NCBI GenBank assembly: GCA_033439685.1 | Contig: JAUEDM010000001.1 | Location: 7,502,001-7,566,000, forward strand | Length of the DNA: 64,000 bases | Source: Apodospora peruviana | Taxonomy: Eukaryota; Ascomycota; Sordariomycetes; Sordariales; Lasiosphaeriaceae | Reading direction: 5' to 3' | Part shown: in pieces, positions 24,401 through 37,194 of the stretch | Layout: each line of letters opens with the position of its first letter | How positions within the stretch are numbered: position 1 is the stretch's first letter | Program-made: the position numbers and the translations under genes | The notes under the pieces: model-generated | Database searches by the model: none | What the model saw: only the letters and a program-made list of their open reading frames with translations | What the model was told of the DNA's origin: nothing

Positions 24401-27400
24401 TGCCGGTTCCTCTTAGGTTCTTTGCCGTTCACCAAATACAAAGGCTAGGTTCGTCTCCCATTGCCTGCATACAAAGAATTTTCAGCTGGTGTCCGACCTT
24501 TGATTGCAGGATATTCGCGACAAGTCTGGAGAGCAGCCAAAAGTTGGGTGACAAGGTCACAGAATCGACACTGATAGGTCGGAGTTTGATCAGGGATGGG
24601 CTTGTCTGGGTCCTAGCCCATGTCTCGCTCTAGCCTTTCCCACTCGACGGGTGTGCTTGGATGCCACTAGTCTGTCTGCAAGCTGCATGGGATCATGGGT
24701 GGCTCGATAGGAGGAGGGGGGTAAGAGTGGCAGCCCTCCATCCACAGCAATACAAAACAGAAAAGGAAGAAAGGAAGGGACTGCATGCTCGCTCTCACAA
24801 GCCCGCCAGTGTGTTTGTCGGACATCGTTATGACAGCTGTAGTGTACGGGCCAGGTCCTAGCTCTTGGCGGAAGCGGCTGGGCAGATGGATCATGGAGAA
24901 CTTCAAGTCCACCATCTCCCAAGCCAGCCTTTCCCCACTGGCGTCTCCGAGGAGCTTGCGGCTGTCTGTCATGTCAAAGCATGGATATCTGTAGTCGAAG
25001 CCAATAAAATGGGCCGTGGGGGCCTCGGAACCAATGTCGACGGGCAGTTGTCGTCCAAAATTGGGCTGTTATTAATTGACTGGATATTGGCGATCCGGGT
25101 GTTATAATACCTTATGCCTGCGGCTTGCTTCCACGATGCAGGGGTTATACAGAGTCCTGGGACGGGCAAGCGGCCAATGAGGCGCTTGATGTCACTCAAG
25201 TTAATTGCCCCCGCAGCAGAGCCATTGCTGTGATGCCCGCCATTCTGGATTCTGGCGCGCCTCCCGCTTTGAACGTGACCGCCCCGATCTCCTGCGTGTG
25301 GCGTTTCCCGCCCACAGTAAAAAAGTATTCCACAGCGAACCTTGGATAACACCTTGGATCTGGTCGAAGCTGAGTTTGTTCCCTGCCGTTATGGCCTCTT
25401 CCCAGCAGTGCTCCCTCCCAGTTCTGTGTGGCCGTCCCGAGAGGTTGGATGGAGCACAGATTATGGTGGTTGAAATAGCATGTCGAATGTAATCCGTACG
25501 AATAGGGAACACGCAGAAATGATGACGGGTCAGGGGCTTCGGGTTCAGGAAAATGAGCCTTTCCTCCATTCGGGAATTTTTGACGAGAATGGGACCCAAT
25601 GACCAACCATTGCCTCGGAAGTGCGTGGGTGTTTGGACGATCGTCCCCCCGATGGCTCTGACAGCTTAAAAGAGTTTCGATGACTGATCAACGGCGACGT
25701 TTCACAAGGATAAAAAAGGTCTGTTGGAACCGCACTTGTCTCTGACTTCCCATCGGAACTCACACTTTGCATGGTGGGGGCTTTTGTCGTGTAACTTCCT
25801 GCACTCCTGGGCCGGCCCAACCTGGTGGTTGAATCCAGCAGCGCCAGTCATCATCGGTCACCGCGAGAGACTTGTCTGATATGATCCGCCGGCCGGGGCG
25901 ACAAGCGCAGCACATACCAGACTCGGTGATATGCATCGTGTCCGATCTGGCCACCGAATATAGCAGCTCAACATCCGCAGAACAAAGGTTTCTTCTTGAT
26001 AAAACAGCCTCGTCAAGGGCCTCAAGGCGGCTCATCTCAACGAAGCACTGGGCATTTGAGTGGACGTACCCTGACGCCACAGGTACTTGTAGGGCTCAGC
26101 CCAAGGATCAGGGTGTCAAACAAGGTTGATGCACAGCAAAGATGTGAGGGCTGCAACTGGACCAGGCGCGGACAGCAGGTATGGTACTGTACGGATTTGT
26201 TATGGCATCACAAGACAGGTTGCCTGACTGGGAGCCTGAACCCAATGTTACCAAGGATGTATGTGTGGATTTTGATGGCAGTCTCTGATAGCAACGAAGC
26301 TTGACAGTTCCAGATAGATATCTAGCCATTGGCTTTGTTGCTGGTGGTGACGTTTGAGCGCACCGGATGGAGGAACATTCTCTCCGCTGACACTGCACGG
26401 TAGTTATCAATTTGTTAGTCTGATTAGTACACGTGTATTCCGTACGGGTTGATCCGTATAACTGAACTGGGCCACCTACATTGCCGTTGCGTGGGGGTTA
26501 TGGTGATTGAAAGCATTGAGTCCTACGGGTGTAAAGGGATGAGAAAGCCAATCTCTTTTTGACGAAACCGTTGAACAGGGCTTGCATGCGAGGTTCCCGA
26601 TATTCATTATCCTGGCTTCGCTCTCCTCTGGCAGCGTGGTGCTTGTGGCTGTTGATCGACCGGCAGTGTCTGACCACAGAGCTTTTCAACTTCCAGGTTC
26701 CGAGTTGGCCCCCTGGTTAGCAGAGGTTCTTTCCTGTAAGTGTACATAGCTGCAGCTCTGGCATCCAGTCAGCGAGTGTATAGGTGCTGTACTGTACACC
26801 ACATACTACGGTGCTGCTTGGTACAATATCTATCGTCCTGTACACGGTACGTACGTAGAGTGCCATGTCAAGTCGAGTGCCGGATGAGGCTTGCTCCGTC
26901 CAACTCGGTTGGCGTAGATTGGAGCATCGTATTGGCCCTTCTTGGAAGAGGACATGGGTTGCATCAAGCCATGTACCGTCCGCTAGATTGGCCAGCATGT
27001 CACGGACCATGAACTGGTCAAATCTTTGCTCGCCAGCCCGGCGGGATCTGGTGCAATTTCCAGATACGATAGGCTGGGAGATACCGAGATTCTGTTCACT
27101 GAAAGGGGAATGGAGCCTGCCAATATTGTCCTGCAAGTTGTCGGGTTTGCAAGGAATCGGGCCTTCGGCTGCAACAAGGAACAGGGTCGCAGGATTTCTG
27201 GGGAACTTGTTTGGCTTTGTCCTGTGCACGGAATACTCCGTACGTATTCCGTATTTTCCGTACATACATGATCGAAGAGGGAAAACACGTTTCCAGGGGA
27301 AAGGGCGTTTGATTGCAATCAAGCTCGCAATAGGCCAAGTCTGTACTGGTCTGTACCGCCGTAGGCAAAGGGACACGAACGACGACGTGACCGGGACCCG

Positions 27401-30400
27401 TCGAGCGCGCACCCACACGCGGATAATCGCACAGCGTCTTTGTCATTCTTGATCTCCGACGCCTCGTCTCTTGAGCGGCAATGGGGCGCAAGAAGGGAAG
27501 CTAGCGGTGTAAGTAGGTACCTTACGTGTACACCTAAGCAGCCCGAATTGACGTTTGGCTGGGCAATTGAAGACCGTGGCTGGATCGATCCGTAATATGT
27601 CGAGGCGGGAGTCCTGTGTTCGTCGCCTTGCAGAAGCCTTCACCGGCAGCCTCTTAAGCCCGTTTTCCAGAAGCTTGGTGGGATGAGCCACCGTGACCCG
27701 GGGGCGCTGCCCGCCGCGGCCACGCTTGAGGAGTCGAGTGTGCGCGGGCATGGGGCGGGCGGGGACAGGAGGTTTGACTGGGACCACTGGGTTTGATCTC
27801 AAGGGACGAGTATGTATGGTGGTTGGGGGCTGCGAGACGTGCGGCGCCGGGTGTCACCTCTCGGAGCGGGCGAAGCCATTCAGGGCCCGGCAGGCTCCAA
27901 GCAAAAGCCTCAACGGGACAGTCGCAGTGTGGCAGGCATCAGAGGGTTCTTTCCATGTTGCAAAGACGATGATCACTGCACCCCGTCTGCCACTTCCCAG
28001 ATCCTGCTGATCTGCGCGCCTGCCATAAGCAGATGCAACTCCACTGCCGCCGGATTACATACACAGTACCTGGGCCATCCTGTCGTGTAATCCAATATCC
28101 CTGGTACAATACAGCACCTCGGTACCTATCACGTAGGCTCCACGTGCCGACATCAGCTGGCCAATGCTGTGCATATTATTCGTGCACCACCTAACGGAAT
28201 ACATACAAATCTTGGTTGTGCGATTTGATGAGGTGATAGATAATGTTAGCATGCAAAATACCACCCATTTACCGGTACGTGGTCAAATTCAGACGACACC
28301 TGTAAAGATCACCAGCTGCAATGCTGCATATTACCATCACAAAGCGGGCTCCCAATGCGACCCTTCAGCTCTCTCCACCATTCAGCTTGCGCTTGCTTCT
28401 TGGATATTTGACTTGGCCGCATTAGGTAAGGTACGGCTGGTGCTGCTGCCCACTGGAGCACTGGAGCACTGGATCTCGTCAGCGTCAGTTAGGTCATGCC
28501 GAAGCCTCAACTCGAACGCCGGCCACACGCTGGGACGATGGGACGATGGGACGATGGGACGATGAGAGAGGACGAACTCGGAACTCCTCCGATGGGGTGC
28601 GGTGTGGATGCGAATTTATGGGTCCTGGCGCCGATCAGAAAATAACCTTAATTTGCAGAAGGCGCGACCTGGCTGTCAGGTTCTAGACCACACCCAAAGC
28701 GACCCAAACTGGTGTCCACCCTTGGGACGCCGAAAACCCCACAACGCGACCCCATACGGATAAGGTTCTGAACGATGAGGAAAGAGTTGCTCCAGGTTGC
28801 TGTTGCCTTTCAAGTTATTTAGTTTGGACATCCGGGCTGCCCTCACCATGATGATATAACCATCACTAGCAGAAGAAAGGCAGTAAATTTCCGGTCCAAC
28901 AAGAAAGAAGTTTATTTTTTATTTTATTTTTAAAAAAAAACTCGAAAATTGCGTCTCTCGGGAAGTGACGCTTGGGAACCACGGCCGGATGTGTCTTTCC
29001 TGGTCATTATCCGTCACACCCCGTCCCAGCCCGTTCGTTGACTCTGGAAAGAATGGAGCCCCTGGAAGGTCAAAGTGTCGGAAGAAAATGAAGCATGTCT
29101 CTTCTAAAGGGCTGATGGGGAAGCTCAGCCCGGGCCCCGGGGATTTCCTCTCGACAGAAGCACAAGATCGAGGTCGCGCATGTCTCATTGCAAACAAAGC
29201 CGCAGACAATAAATGGCAGCCAACTGGGTTAGAAGGTCTCTGAGAGAATGGGGAATAAATTGGGCAAGGAAGCAATCTTCGGTATCAACACAGTTTGGAT
29301 GGTTATTTTGGCCATGTCTCAGTGTTCATCACAAACGCTCTGTCTGCCAGCCACCTCGCCCAGCGCCGATAGTAGACTTGAATATGATAGAAATCACCGG
29401 GGTTTTGTTTACATGAAAAGTGCTTGGCCCGCACGTTGGAAAACATCAGCGGTCTTGAACGGTTCTTTGTCTCAAATGTTTCCGTTCGTGAGACTCTCAC
29501 GATCGACGGGTGTACAACCCGAACACCAGACCAATTCTAGACATATGGTAACACGTCTAGGAGGTGGGAATACGAGATCACCAGAGGAATGGATCGAATC
29601 TACAACACGCGTCGCTGGCCGCTCTGTTGACGAGGGCGAGTCAAGATAGGATTTGTCGTTTATCGCACAGTGGTCCTTTGCTCGCCGTGATGGTCTTCTG
29701 AGAAGGAGCAGGTCTGCCCTACAGACAAAGGGTCTCGTCTTAAATGACTCCATGTGCTCCTAGAAATAAACATTCTCGTATGGATTTCAAGAAAACAAAT
29801 GTATAAGGCTTCTATCCTCCCAATGAAAACTCAACTCCTGATTCTCTATTCTAGCACACGGGGGTGGACATCTCGGTAAAAGACTTATCCATACCCAATG
29901 TCCGTTGTTGGTAGGGCACAACAATGCCATACAAGGCATCTTTTTTTTCTTCTCTTTTTCCCTCATTCTTTGAGCTCACAGTCTATGACCAGGTATTGGA
30001 GGATAGATTCGGCAGACCTATCATCCAGCCTTGCTTATTTACTTCACATTAAACCAACAACGTCAACCATTGCTTCTCACACAATATACCACCCATTTAC
30101 GCTCTACCAGGTGCTGGAAAACTCTGGGCAGACTATATGTGATGGTCATCAACACGCCTGGTCTGTTCTCCATCGACTATGTTACATATCATGTTACTTC
30201 CGGAGACAATACTCCCTATTGTTAGCTTTGCTCGAATATAGTTCTTTCATGGTAACAAAGCAACACCAGAACCCTAACACACGGCCCTTTTCATATAGCA
30301 ATGTCAAAGATATGAGCTTTATTACCAAACACTCCATGAATACATCCACACGCAACACACACACACACGCACAATACCGTCCGAAAAAAATAAGGGCCGA

Positions 30401-30913
30401 GACGAAGATCTAACTCATCCATACATATGCTGCTGTTAGTGCCTATATCTGCATCTGCAAATCCACGGAGCAACATGGATCTAGGCCGACCTTACGGATT
30501 ATACCAACCAAGCTCCAAACCTCATCCTTCAACACGACAAGCACTGAATATAATACGTCGTTCAAATAGTCTACGTAGCAATAATCACCAAACACAACAA
30601 TAATATCAACAACAAGGCAATTGGTGTGATTGGATACTCAAATTATATGTTCTCGACAGGTTTCTCTTTTCTCAAGTATAGGCATAGATAGACAGTATTT
30701 CGACCACGGACCGTAAACCACACTCTTCAATCTCTCACTCCATCCCCAAGTTACTTCTGACACCGCAAGGTCTAGACAGGCGTCCAAGACACACCGAATA
30801 GCAACAACAAGCGGTATCATCCTGCCAACCAAAACCCAAACAACTTTCATATTTCTTCATACCGAACCTCAAATTGAACCCAAGCTACAGTCATATCCGC
30901 ACCCGCGAAACCT
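21495..30913. other. 9.4 kb gene-free interval between flbC and malate synthase
   Basis: No ORF here is supported. The longest, 26717-27418 minus and 26865-27452 plus, lie on opposite strands over the same bases and show no domain. The region holds the divergent upstream side of the FlbC-type gene and the 3' side of malate synthase. It also has a cluster of TCCGTA motifs (24123-27262), a four-copy GGGACGAT tandem repeat (28531-28563), AT-rich runs near 28912-28940 and a CA microsatellite near 30357. A long regulatory region or non-coding RNA genes are possible but cannot be shown from sequence alone. Confidence 0.5.
28531..28563. repeat. Tandem repeat (GGGACGAT)x4
   Basis: The 8-base unit GGGACGAT is repeated four times in a head-to-tail array. 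Confidence 0.85.
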
Positions 30914-32842
30914 TTACAACTTCGAAGCAGGCCTAGGGCTGCCCGCGCATGTAATCTCATTATACAACAAGCTAGAAACAGAATTCAGCATACATGTTCC
31001 AAAAGGGCGAAAGAAGCTCAGAAACTGTACTCACGATGTCAAGAAATCAGCATAGTCCTCCCCAGTCACCTGGCCGGAGAAGTACTGCGCCGCAAGTTGG
31101 AACTTGTTGCCCTTGGGAGCCTTGGCCGCCAGTTCCTGCGTCTGCTCCTTGAGCAGTTTGAGCGCGTAACCCTTATCGACACGCTTGCCCTCGGCCGTCG
31201 TGACTCCATGGCGCACCCACTGCCAAAGCTGACTGCGAGACACCTCGGCCGTCGCCGCGTCCTCCCTGTTTTGAACAAGTACCGTCAGTTCTGCTTGCTG
31301 TCTAAATAATATCTTCCCAAAACACAAAAGAGAAACTCACATCAAATAGTTGATCGGGACACAGCCCACTCCACGAATCCAAGCCTCCATGTATCCCAGC
31401 CCGATATTCAAGTTCTTGCGAATACCAGCCTCGGTGATCTGACCGGGAACATTCATGTTGAGCAGATCGTTCTGGCCGATGCGGACGTCCTCGCGGCGCA
31501 CAAACAACTGGTTCGGCGTCGGCATGTGCTTGTTGAACACCTCGGTCGCGATGGACGCAAGTGCCGGGTGCGCTACCCAGGTGCCGTCATGGCCAGCGCG
31601 GACCTCACGCAGTTTGTCAGCCCGTACGCCATCCATGGCCTTCTCGTTGGCGGCCGGGTCGTCCTTGATAGGGATCTGGGCGGCCATGCCACCCATGGCG
31701 TGAACGCCGCGCTTGTGGCAGGTCTGGATAAGGAGTTTGACCTATTTCCCCACGAGGACAAACGTATATTAGAGCATGTCGACTAAACAACTTGAAACAG
31801 GAGAGGTATAACTCACATAAGCATCCATAAACGGCACGGTCATGGTCACACAGCTGCGATCCGGCAGCACAAAGTTCGAGTTCTGCCTGAACTTCTTGAT
31901 CACGCTGAAGATGTAATCCCACCGTCCACAGTTGAGACCCGAGCTGTGGTCGCGCAACTCATAGATAATCTCGTCCATCTCGAAGGCCGCCAGGATCGTC
32001 TCAATCAACACAGTGCCGCGGATCGTGCCACGGGCCATACCGATATAGTCCTGCGCGAGGTTGAACGCGTCGTTCCACAGGCGCGCCTCGAGGTGCGACT
32101 CCATTTTGGGTAGGTAGAAGTACGGGCCGGTGCCGCGCTTCACGGCCTCGAAGGCGTTGTGGAAGAAATATAGCCCAAAGTCGAACAGCGACGCGCTCAT
32201 GGGCTCGCCGTCGACCGTGACGTGCTTCTCCTCCAGGTGCCAGCCGCGCGGGCGCACGATCAGCGTGGGCAGTGTCCTGTCCGTCCGCAGCTTGTACTCC
32301 TTCGCGCCCTGCTTGAAGTCAACCTGGCGCCGCACGGCGTCGTACAGATTCACCTGGCCATTGACCATGTTTTCCCATGTCGGGGCGCTCGAGTCTATAG
32401 GTCGGTGTCATGCTATCAGCTGCATGGCTCTCTCTCTCTCTTTCTCTACCTCGTCCTTTTCTTTCAGATTTCTGAGCCTACCTTCAAAATCCGCCATATA
32501 AGTCCACACATCCGAGTTGAGGGCGTTGACCACCATCTTGCGGTCAGTGGGGCCCGTGATCTCGACGCGGCGGTCGACCAGACCGGGAGCGGGCGGCGCA
32601 CCCTTCCATGTCGGGTTCTCGCGGATGTGCTTGGTCTCGGGGAGGAAGTCGGGGAGGGCGCCCTTGTCGAGTTCGGCCTGGCGGATCTTGCGGCGCTCAA
32701 GGAGCGCCTTGCGCGTCGGATTGAAGCTCCGCTGCAGCAGGGCCAGGAAGGCCAGCGCCTGCGGTGTTAGGATCTTCTTCTGCGACTCTTGCACCGGGCC
32801 GAGGACGTTCACGCCCTGCAGGATTGAGTCGGTGGTGGCCAT
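30914..32842 (-). CDS. acuE: Malate synthase, glyoxysomal
   Basis: Five exons: 32842-32482, 32394-31817, 31741-31341, 31265-31035 and 30971-30914. Introns are 87, 75, 75 and 63 bp, and the frame closes to 542 residues, the size usual for fungal peroxisomal malate synthase. The enzyme condenses glyoxylate with acetyl-CoA to malate in the glyoxylate cycle, allowing growth on acetate or fatty acids. The family signature surrounds RGTIRGTVLIETILAAFEMDE and the CGRWDYIFS segment. The protein ends ASKL: the last three residues, SKL, are a perfect PTS1 peroxisome signal, encoded on a separate 58 nt final exon. If the last intron is kept, translation stops at once (TCG TGA, ending FLTS) and the signal is lost. 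The gene is called acuE in Aspergillus and acu-9 in Neurospora. Fumarase is the next gene on the same strand. Confidence 0.97.
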
Positions 32843-34470
32843 GATGGTCGAAGGTTGTTCTGACTTTTTACTGGTTTGGTTGGTTGTCGTAGGGTAGCTC
32901 CGGTCAAGTCAGAATATGACAGCTACGTGGGAATGCGTTAATAATTCGTCTTCTTCTGGCAAGCTCTTCTCGATGATGAAAAGGGTCCAGAAAGGGTCGA
33001 GAAAGGGCAGATGGAATGCGGAGGAGAACGGGTGTAGATCGGGGGAAGTCAACGGCTTATGTTCAGACACTAGTGGGCTACAACAAGACCATGCAAGCGA
33101 ACGGACGACGGGGATCTCCAATTGTATTTGCTATTCCTGACTCACACCCAAGAAATGGAATTGGACGGAGAAGCTTCCTTGTCTTCTTCGTCGCTTCACA
33201 CTAGTAGACCTAGGTAGTTTCGTTGAGATAAATAAAACCCCGGACACCGCATGCGGCGAGAACGACCAGATGACGAAAAAGACTGGGGATACGCGGGGTG
33301 TGAAGAGCTATCCTTGCCCCATCTGATGCTCGGCACTGACTTGCTCTCCATCATATCGAGGCAATGGTGAAGAACCAAGCAGCTATAATATCCAATGTGG
33401 TTGGCCCAGCTTCATTGGCCATCTTTTTTCTCTTTCCTTCCTCTTTCCCAGGCATTTCTGTCTTCTCAATGGCTCCAAAATCCCGAATGCCGTCTTTATT
33501 TCCGTCACACTCGGACACAAGGAGAAAGACCGTGTCAGAGGTAGGCAATTGGCATTTGACATAATGGACCTTCTGTGGTGGACACACACTTGCATGTGAC
33601 ATGTGCTGGGATATGGAGAAAGTTGTGGAGGTTAAGGGTGAGGTCATTGGAGGCTAGCACACACACCCCTCGGGACGCACCCCGCGCGGCGCCATGTGAG
33701 AGGCGAATTTTAGAAGCAACCAACACAGAAATTGGGACATACCTATGATACCTATGACTGCAACAACTGTATTGTCTTCAGTTGTTTGTGTTTTGGTAGC
33801 AATCGAAGGACCAGACTGTTGAACTACTTCCAAAGAACGCTCCTATATCGGCCAGTCCATCGACTCGCCGATACGGATATCGTCAGGATACTAAGCCTTA
33901 CGTAACCAGGACTTGCTCCGCTTCCAGCCGTTGAGCCTTGGGAGCTCGAGCTCGGGCCAAGTCTTGGACCTCCGATCTGCCGGACCAGAGCCGAGGTCTT
34001 GCTCGGGTGGGGCACCTGGGGAGCTTGCAGTTCTGCCGAGTCTTTCCGACCACCCGACATCCGGGCACAAGGGGGCGGGCGATACTCGGCAACAAGACAA
34101 TACCACTCAGGGCAAGTCATTACGTGTGACCTACATAGCTGCGGCAACATGGCCGGGTATAGCAAAACACGGGTAAGGCAACAGGTGGAACGCGATTTAA
34201 CTGACTTTGTTGTAGGGGTTCTATGTACTGGTATCAATTCCCGTCTTTCGTTAATACAATTCTTGAGGTTTCCAGTTTCCCAAGTAAAGCTTAGGTGTTA
34301 AACTAGGTAGGGTAGGTAGGTGGATATGCAGGAAGGGCATTAGTGCCAATGTCCTTGAGACTTATCTTGGCCATGCCTCAGGACTCCTTGGACACATGGG
34401 GGGAAGGGTTGCCTCCCCGCCGCATGAATAGCTTCCCTGCGATGCTCAACCTGAACTTGCAGCAGGCAGT
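32843..34470. other. Intergenic region upstream of malate synthase
   Basis: 1.6 kb that serves as the malate synthase promoter and the fumarase 3' flank. No gene is supported; a GACCTAGGTA near-palindrome lies at 33207-33216. I could not identify a clear FacB- or AcuK-type site by eye. Confidence 0.5.
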
Positions 34471-36271
34471 CTAGCCCTTGTAGGGGCTGGGACCAATCAT
34501 GAGCTCCGGCTTCACAAGCGTGTCGAACTCCTCCTCAGTCAACGCCTTGAGCTCCATCGCACTCTGCTTGAGGGTGAGACCCTTCTTGTGTGCATTCTTT
34601 GCCACCTTGCTGGCCATATCGTAGCCAATCTTGGGGTTGAGGCAGGTGACCAGCATGAGGCTACGGCAGAAGATCGGTTAGTATGCCAAACGCAAAGAAG
34701 AAGATAGACATGTAAACAAATGAAAAGGGGTAGAGATTCCAGAACTTACGACTCCTTCATGATGGTGGAGATCTTCTCCTCGTTGGCCTGTAGACCAACG
34801 ACGAGATTCTTCTCAAAGCTGCGCATGCCGTCTGCGAGCAGCCGGGTACTGTGCAGAAGATTGCGAATCACAAGCGGTTTGTACACGTTCAGCTCGAACT
34901 GACCGTTCATGCCGCCAATGGTGCACGCAACATGGTTGCCCATTACTTGCGCGCACACCATGGTGAGAGCCTCGCATTGCGTGGGGTTGACCTTGCCGGG
35001 CATGATGGAGCTGCCCGGCTCGTTCTCGGGCAGGTTCAGCTCACCAAGGCCACATCTTGGCCCGCTGCCGAGGTATCTGATATCCTGGGCAATCTTGTTG
35101 AGCGACGTAGCGAGCGTGTTGAGGCAGCCAGATGCCTGGACAATGGCGTCGTGTGCCGCCAGAGCCTCGAATTTGTTGGGTGCCGTCTTGAACTCGGTGC
35201 CCGTCATCTTTGTGACCTCCTCTGCGATCCCTTCGGCGAAGCCCTCAAACGTGTTGATGCCAGTGCCAACCGCCGTGCCGCCCTGAGCCAGGAGGCGCAG
35301 GTCCGGCAGGGCGCTCTCGACGCGCTTGATACCGAAATCGAGCTGTGCAACGTAGCCGCTGAATTCTTGGGCAAGAGTAAGCGGAGTAGCATCCTGGAGA
35401 TGAGTACGTCCGATCTTGATGATCTTCTTGGCCTCGAATTCGTCCACCTTGGCCTGCAGGGCGGCGCGCAGGCTGCGCAGAGCCGGAAGCAGCTCGCCCT
35501 CGATCTCGAGGACGGCAGCAATGTGCATGACGGTCGGGAAGGTATCGTTGGAGGAAGCAGAACGGTTGACGTGGTCATTGGGGTGCACCGGCTTCTTGGA
35601 GCCCATGGTGCCCCCGAGGATCTCGATGGCACGGTTGCTGATGACCTCGTTGGCGTTCATGTTAGACTGGGTCCCGGAACCTGTCTGCCAGACGACGAGC
35701 GGGAAGTGGTCGAGGAGCTTGAGGTCCGCAACCTCCTTTGCGGCCTGCTGAATAGCCTTGCCAATCTTAGGGTCTGCAGACGAGAGATTTGATAGTCAGC
35801 TTCCACATGCAATCGCCAACCGCAGGCACCGGAAGAAGCTTAAGTACCGAGTCCATAGCGCATGTTTACCGTCGCCGCAGCGCCCTTCAGGATGCCAAAC
35901 GCCTTGATGATGGGCGGCGGCATCCGGTCCTGGGGCTGGTTGATGCGGAAGTTCTCGAGGGAACGCTCCGTCTGAGCGCCCCAGTACTTGTCGGCGGGGA
36001 CCTGGATCTCGCCGAAAGCATCGCTCTCGGTTCTGGTGCTTGCAGCCATTCTGGTGGCGCTGGCGTGGAAGTATCTATGCTGTCTAACGGAGTGGCCTGC
36101 AGATGAAATAGAGTTGGCGGTTGACAAAGACCAAACCGGGGCGCTACCAATGCTGTTGTGGGAGGCGCTGGTCGAAGCTGTCAGACATGTGCTCATTAAC
36201 CTTCTGGGTGCCCTCGGCTCAACGAGCCACCGTCTGGCCGCGGGTGCGGCAGTTCGCACCGATCTAAGCAT
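34471..36271 (-). CDS. Fumarate hydratase (class II), mitochondrial
   Basis: Three exons, 36271-35848, 35773-34750 and 34660-34471, with introns of 74 and 89 bp, give 545 residues. The enzyme interconverts fumarate and malate in the TCA cycle. Class II hallmarks are all present: GSGTQSNMNANEV, the SSNDTFPT substrate segment, IGRTHLQDATP, and the signature loop GSSIMPGKVNP with its catalytic serine. The first ~74 residues are Arg/Ser/Ala-rich without acidic residues until position 18 and form a mitochondrial presequence. An in-frame ATG at residue 75 (MAAST) stands at the start of the mature enzyme and could give a cytosolic form. A 51 nt GTAGCG...CTGCAG segment in the leader could also be an in-frame intron; removing it would shorten only the presequence. 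Confidence 0.96.
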
Positions 36272-37194
36272 GATTGACCGTTCGCCCGAGCGTAGTCTAA
36301 GCAGAAGCAGGTGGTAGTACCCTAAAGTGGCCTAACACAGCAGGTGCCAATTGGCCGGACTCAGGACTGTTCTGACGGCGAATTGACCAGATAATATAAT
36401 AGTAGGAGTGTTGAGGGATAAAATAGCTATGAATAGTAGTGACGACAGCGACAACGGAAACCAGCAATAAATCGGCAAAAGAAAAACACTGCGCTCGGGC
36501 AGGCAACTCCGAGTCCCTTCAAAGCTTTGGGCACAGAGTGAGCAAAACTCTGCCCCAGTGCCCCAACAAATTCCCCGGGTATCCGGGGATCGCTAGCTCC
36601 GGGATATTCCGAACAACACGGATAGGCAATAAACTCCGATATGCAATGCCAGAAGGGTCTCCACAGAATTAATTAATTAAGGTTAACTACTTACTCATTA
36701 CTAGGGGAACGCAACTCCCGAGCTACTGTAGGTATGTCAACATAAGCCCCCTATTTTAGCCTTCATCTATCAATTTTACTTCCACAATATAACGATGCGT
36801 GCTATTCCAACAACTATAGTAAACAGTCAACACATTTTTACTCCCGTAATCCACGTTGCCCCTTTTCCCCGTTTTATTAATGAATGCAACCTCCAACTCA
36901 AACACAGGACTTCCATCCAGAACCTTTGCGACACTGTCCAACCCGCAAATAACCATGATGCTCTCAAGAACAATATGTTATTGCGCGTTGATGTGTAGTA
37001 CAAGCTCAACAAGACGAAAGAGAAAAGAAGAATAGGACAGCTAAACCCAAGCGGGTCACTGAGAAGCCCACCCACAATAGCACTGAGCGCAGACGCAAAG
37101 GGTCGATAACAATAGCACAATTGTCGCGCACATAACGAGAAGACGTGGGACTTCACCTGAGTCTTACCCCGAGCCACAAGAATTTCCACCAAGC
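36272..37194. other. Intergenic region, AT-rich in part
   Basis: Fumarase promoter and kinase 3' flank. The part from about 36660 to 37000 is visibly AT-richer than its surroundings (AATTAATTAATTAA at about 36667). No gene is supported. Confidence 0.5.

Noticed and set aside
26717..27452. Overlapping ORFs of 233 residues (minus) and 195 residues (plus)
   Set aside because: The two frames share the same bases, both look random in composition, and neither joins to other exons. The minus frame's start is not supported by any context.
28531..28563. CRISPR-like array
   Set aside because: The GGGACGAT copies are contiguous without spacers, so this is a simple tandem repeat. CRISPR is not expected in a fungus.
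34851..35792. 313-codon open frame antisense to fumarase
   Set aside because: It lies wholly over the conserved fumarase exon 2 and has no recognisable domain. C/G-ending codons on the sense strand avoid stops on the antisense strand.
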